Assembly (NCBI GenBank): GCA_921293015.1
Contig: OV121089.1
Coordinates: 41,402,520 to 41,466,519, forward strand
Origin: Phorcus lineatus
Taxonomy: Eukaryota > Mollusca > Gastropoda > Trochida > Trochidae
DNA: 64,000 nucleotides
Direction of reading: 5' to 3'
Positions 62,021 through 64,000 of the stretch are shown one piece after another. The position numbers were made by a program, and so were the translations under genes. Positions within the stretch are counted from its first letter, which is position 1; each line of letters starts with the position of its first letter. The notes below the pieces were generated by a model that saw nothing but the letters and a program-made list of their open reading frames with translations, searched no databases and was not told where the DNA came from.

Positions 62021-64000
62021 TCAGGACTTGTGCGACTTTCCGAACAAACTCTTCTTGGATGGTTTTTCCTGCCCAGCCTGAAAGCAAGCAGACATTTTAG
62101 ATATAGATGAACTTCAATAATGTGTGACGATTAACTGTTTACAGCCTGTTGGCTGTAAGATTAGATTCTTGTTGGACATATACAAGGTAGTAGGTATCAC
62201 AACATTGTATAACAAATATATAAACTTTCTTTCGATATTTACAAAAAGAAGTGGTCAAATATATGATTCACCTGTGGGAAGAAGAATGGTATAAAAGTGA
62301 TAGACTCACAAGTAGTTTTGCCCCGAGTAGCATCTGCATCTTAGCCTTGTCCTCCTCCTGCTGTACGTCCGTGAGAGGCATGTCGTCTCCTGTCCGCGAC
62401 TTCATGTGCAGCTTCTGTTTAATTGCCTACAAGATCAGAAATACAACAGCTGTCTTACTGGCACATTATCAGCCTTTCATCACATGCAGCAACAGCAGTG
62501 ATAACACAATCAGGAAAAGTGAAGCATTTGATTTGCTCGAAAAAAAACAGTGAAAGAAATCAAAGCAATACTTAATATTCCAAAATGTCTGCATTAATCA
62601 GTTGCTCATATGAGAAACTAGGTTGTTTGCAAGCTTGACAGACATCAACAAAGCCAACACGTTTTGTAAATACAGAGCACCAAGAAGTAGACTAAATATC
62701 TATAATATCAATGAAAAAACATTCAAGTTTACTAAGATAAATCATTTGTATCTTTATGCTTTATCACTTATTATTTGAAGTGACCAGATTTTATAGCAAA
62801 TGAGTTACCTGCGAGAGGAGCGTGCGTTTACTATGGTTCTTTAGAGCCATAAGCAGATCGAACCACGTCCAGATACAGTTGTGGTACTCCATGGTTGGTA
62901 AAACGAAGCTGAAATCGTGGACATCTTCAATATTCTTGTCTTTCTGACCCTAGAGGGATACAAAAGTAGTGTCATGATTACCCACAAGAAAACAAGTTTC
63001 TTGTAATGAAATTCAAGTACGTCCTTAACATAGTTCACGATTGCTTAAGTCTATATCAGAACAGTCATATTTACATTTTATAGTCTATCATTTTCAGAAT
63101 TTCGAAATTGGTTCCCCTTAATTACTATTAACTAAATCTAATGAAAGTCAAGAACCATAATCTGAAAAGAAATTTCTGAATAGATAAATAAAGGCAAATC
63201 CTACCTTGTAGCTGACCCGCAAGTTGACTTCTGGAATCTTTATGTACACAAATGTGTTGTTGTTGGCGGCTCTCTCCTGGAAAAGGAAGCATAATTAGAG
63301 GGCTGTCTCAACATGTTCATAAAAGCACCTGCTATCAACCCCTAGGGAATTTAGTACCTTATGATAAATTTCAGTCACAACCGATAACAACTGACACTAT
63401 CAATCCCTTCTCAAAACAGCAATGGACAACTCACTAGTTAGCAATATGTTAACTAACTTACGAAGGAATTATTAATTCCAAGAACACAAGATGCCCAAGA
63501 TGTCTCCAACGAAAGGTCATACAGACACTGAACAGGCAAGTTCAGGCCCCAGACAATGCCCCAATTGAACATCTACGGGGCACTCTTGAATGGAAGTCTT
63601 GGACAGTGACGTTACACCCGTAAACATGGCCCAGCTTGGGGTAAGTCTTCAATACCACAGGTAACCATCAGAGGTTTATCAACGGTATGCCCTAAAGATG
63701 AATTTTTCACCCAGCATGGTAGACATACCAGATATTGAACACAACACCAAAAATTCATCTAGTTGACATATAGATCCCTGCCATTTCATCAGATCTCAAA
63801 TTTTGTTAGCTGTAAAGTTGACATCTACATAATAGAAAAGGGCTTGCTTACATGACTTGCCTAATGAATTTCATAATTTCATCACACAATGGTTTTAATC
63901 TACAGAGTAATTCACACCTTCATCTTGTCGATGTCCCCTCCGCTACTGAAAGACATTGTCTTCTTCACCGGCGTTTCCTTCTCTTTCTTCACCTTTTTGT
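62021..64000 (-). CDS. BLTP2: Bridge-like lipid transfer protein BLTP2 (KIAA0100/hobbit), C-terminal exons, partial
   Basis: BLTP2 is a very large protein that bridges ER-plasma-membrane contacts and channels lipids along a hydrophobic groove. Yeast Fmp27 and plant SABRE are relatives. Minus-strand exons are 64000-63918 (continues out of the window), 63276-63205, 62949-62809, 62426-62310 and 62077-62021 (TGA), all phase 0. The C-terminal family motif is clear: 'NTFVYIKIPEVNLRVSYK', 'GQKDKNIEDVHDFSFVLP' and 'TMEYHNCIWTWFDLLMALK', followed by a charged tail ending LFGKSHKS. Only about the last 155 residues lie here. The gene is convergent with the SPAG5 pseudogene copy. Its last exon sits inside the segmental duplication and has an orphan twin at 36202-36258. 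Confidence 0.88.

Larger units (their letters stand above)
54565..62160. repeat. Segmental duplication, copy 2 (decayed SPAG5 3' half plus genuine BLTP2 last exon)
   Basis: Counterpart of 31001-36340. The SPAG5 part is broken, while the end next to BLTP2 is functional. It contains about 2.4 kb (58935-61361) that is missing from copy 1. Confidence 0.9.

Overview
This is a gene-sparse, AT-rich eukaryotic window with small exons, GT/AG introns and many mobile-element remnants. Several repeats look molluscan to me: tRNA-derived SINEs ending in a 'ggctgaaatattg' tail, 'ggcgggggat' and 'gtccgtccgtccg' interspersed repeats, and jockey-type and L1/Tx1-type LINE pieces. Together with a fucolectin-like gene they suggest a lophotrochozoan, most likely a bivalve mollusc. 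That placement is inference.

Five genes can be assembled by exon phase plus recognisable protein. (1) 3613-6673 (+): a short-chain dehydrogenase close to bacterial 3-hydroxybutyrate dehydrogenases, first exon not found. (2) 9673-13599 (+): CENP-M, six exons, 181 aa. (3) 16181-20298 (-): TMEM17, a ciliary transition-zone protein, four exons, 202 aa. (4) 21473-34195 (+): a 22-exon, 1413-aa coiled-coil protein best read as SPAG5/astrin; it is head-to-head with TMEM17. (5) 42682-44664 (-): a secreted fucolectin-type (FTP) plus PAN/Apple lectin, four exons, 235 aa. At the right edge (62021-64000, -) are the last five exons of BLTP2 (KIAA0100/hobbit), which runs out of the window.

The most striking structure is a segmental duplication. 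The interval from inside SPAG5 intron 16 through the SPAG5 3' end to the last exon of BLTP2 occurs twice: about 31001-36340 and 54565-62160. SPAG5 uses the first copy and BLTP2 uses the second, so both genes survive whole. The inner leftovers are a decaying SPAG5 3' half (54988-57559) and an orphan BLTP2 terminal exon (36202-36258). About 18 kb lies between the copies. It holds the lectin gene, a broken lectin paralogue, a LINE remnant, a tRNA-derived SINE and a 2.7-kb TTAA-flanked, THAP-containing (Kolobok-like) transposon sitting inside a 62-bp minisatellite.

Other repeats include a pair of 450-480 bp TTAA MITEs (in CENP-M intron 1 and TMEM17 intron 1), a near-perfect palindrome with an 8-bp target duplication at 7480-7568, and an E-box array with a TATA box inside SPAG5 intron 14. 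The remaining intergenic stretches show no supported gene.
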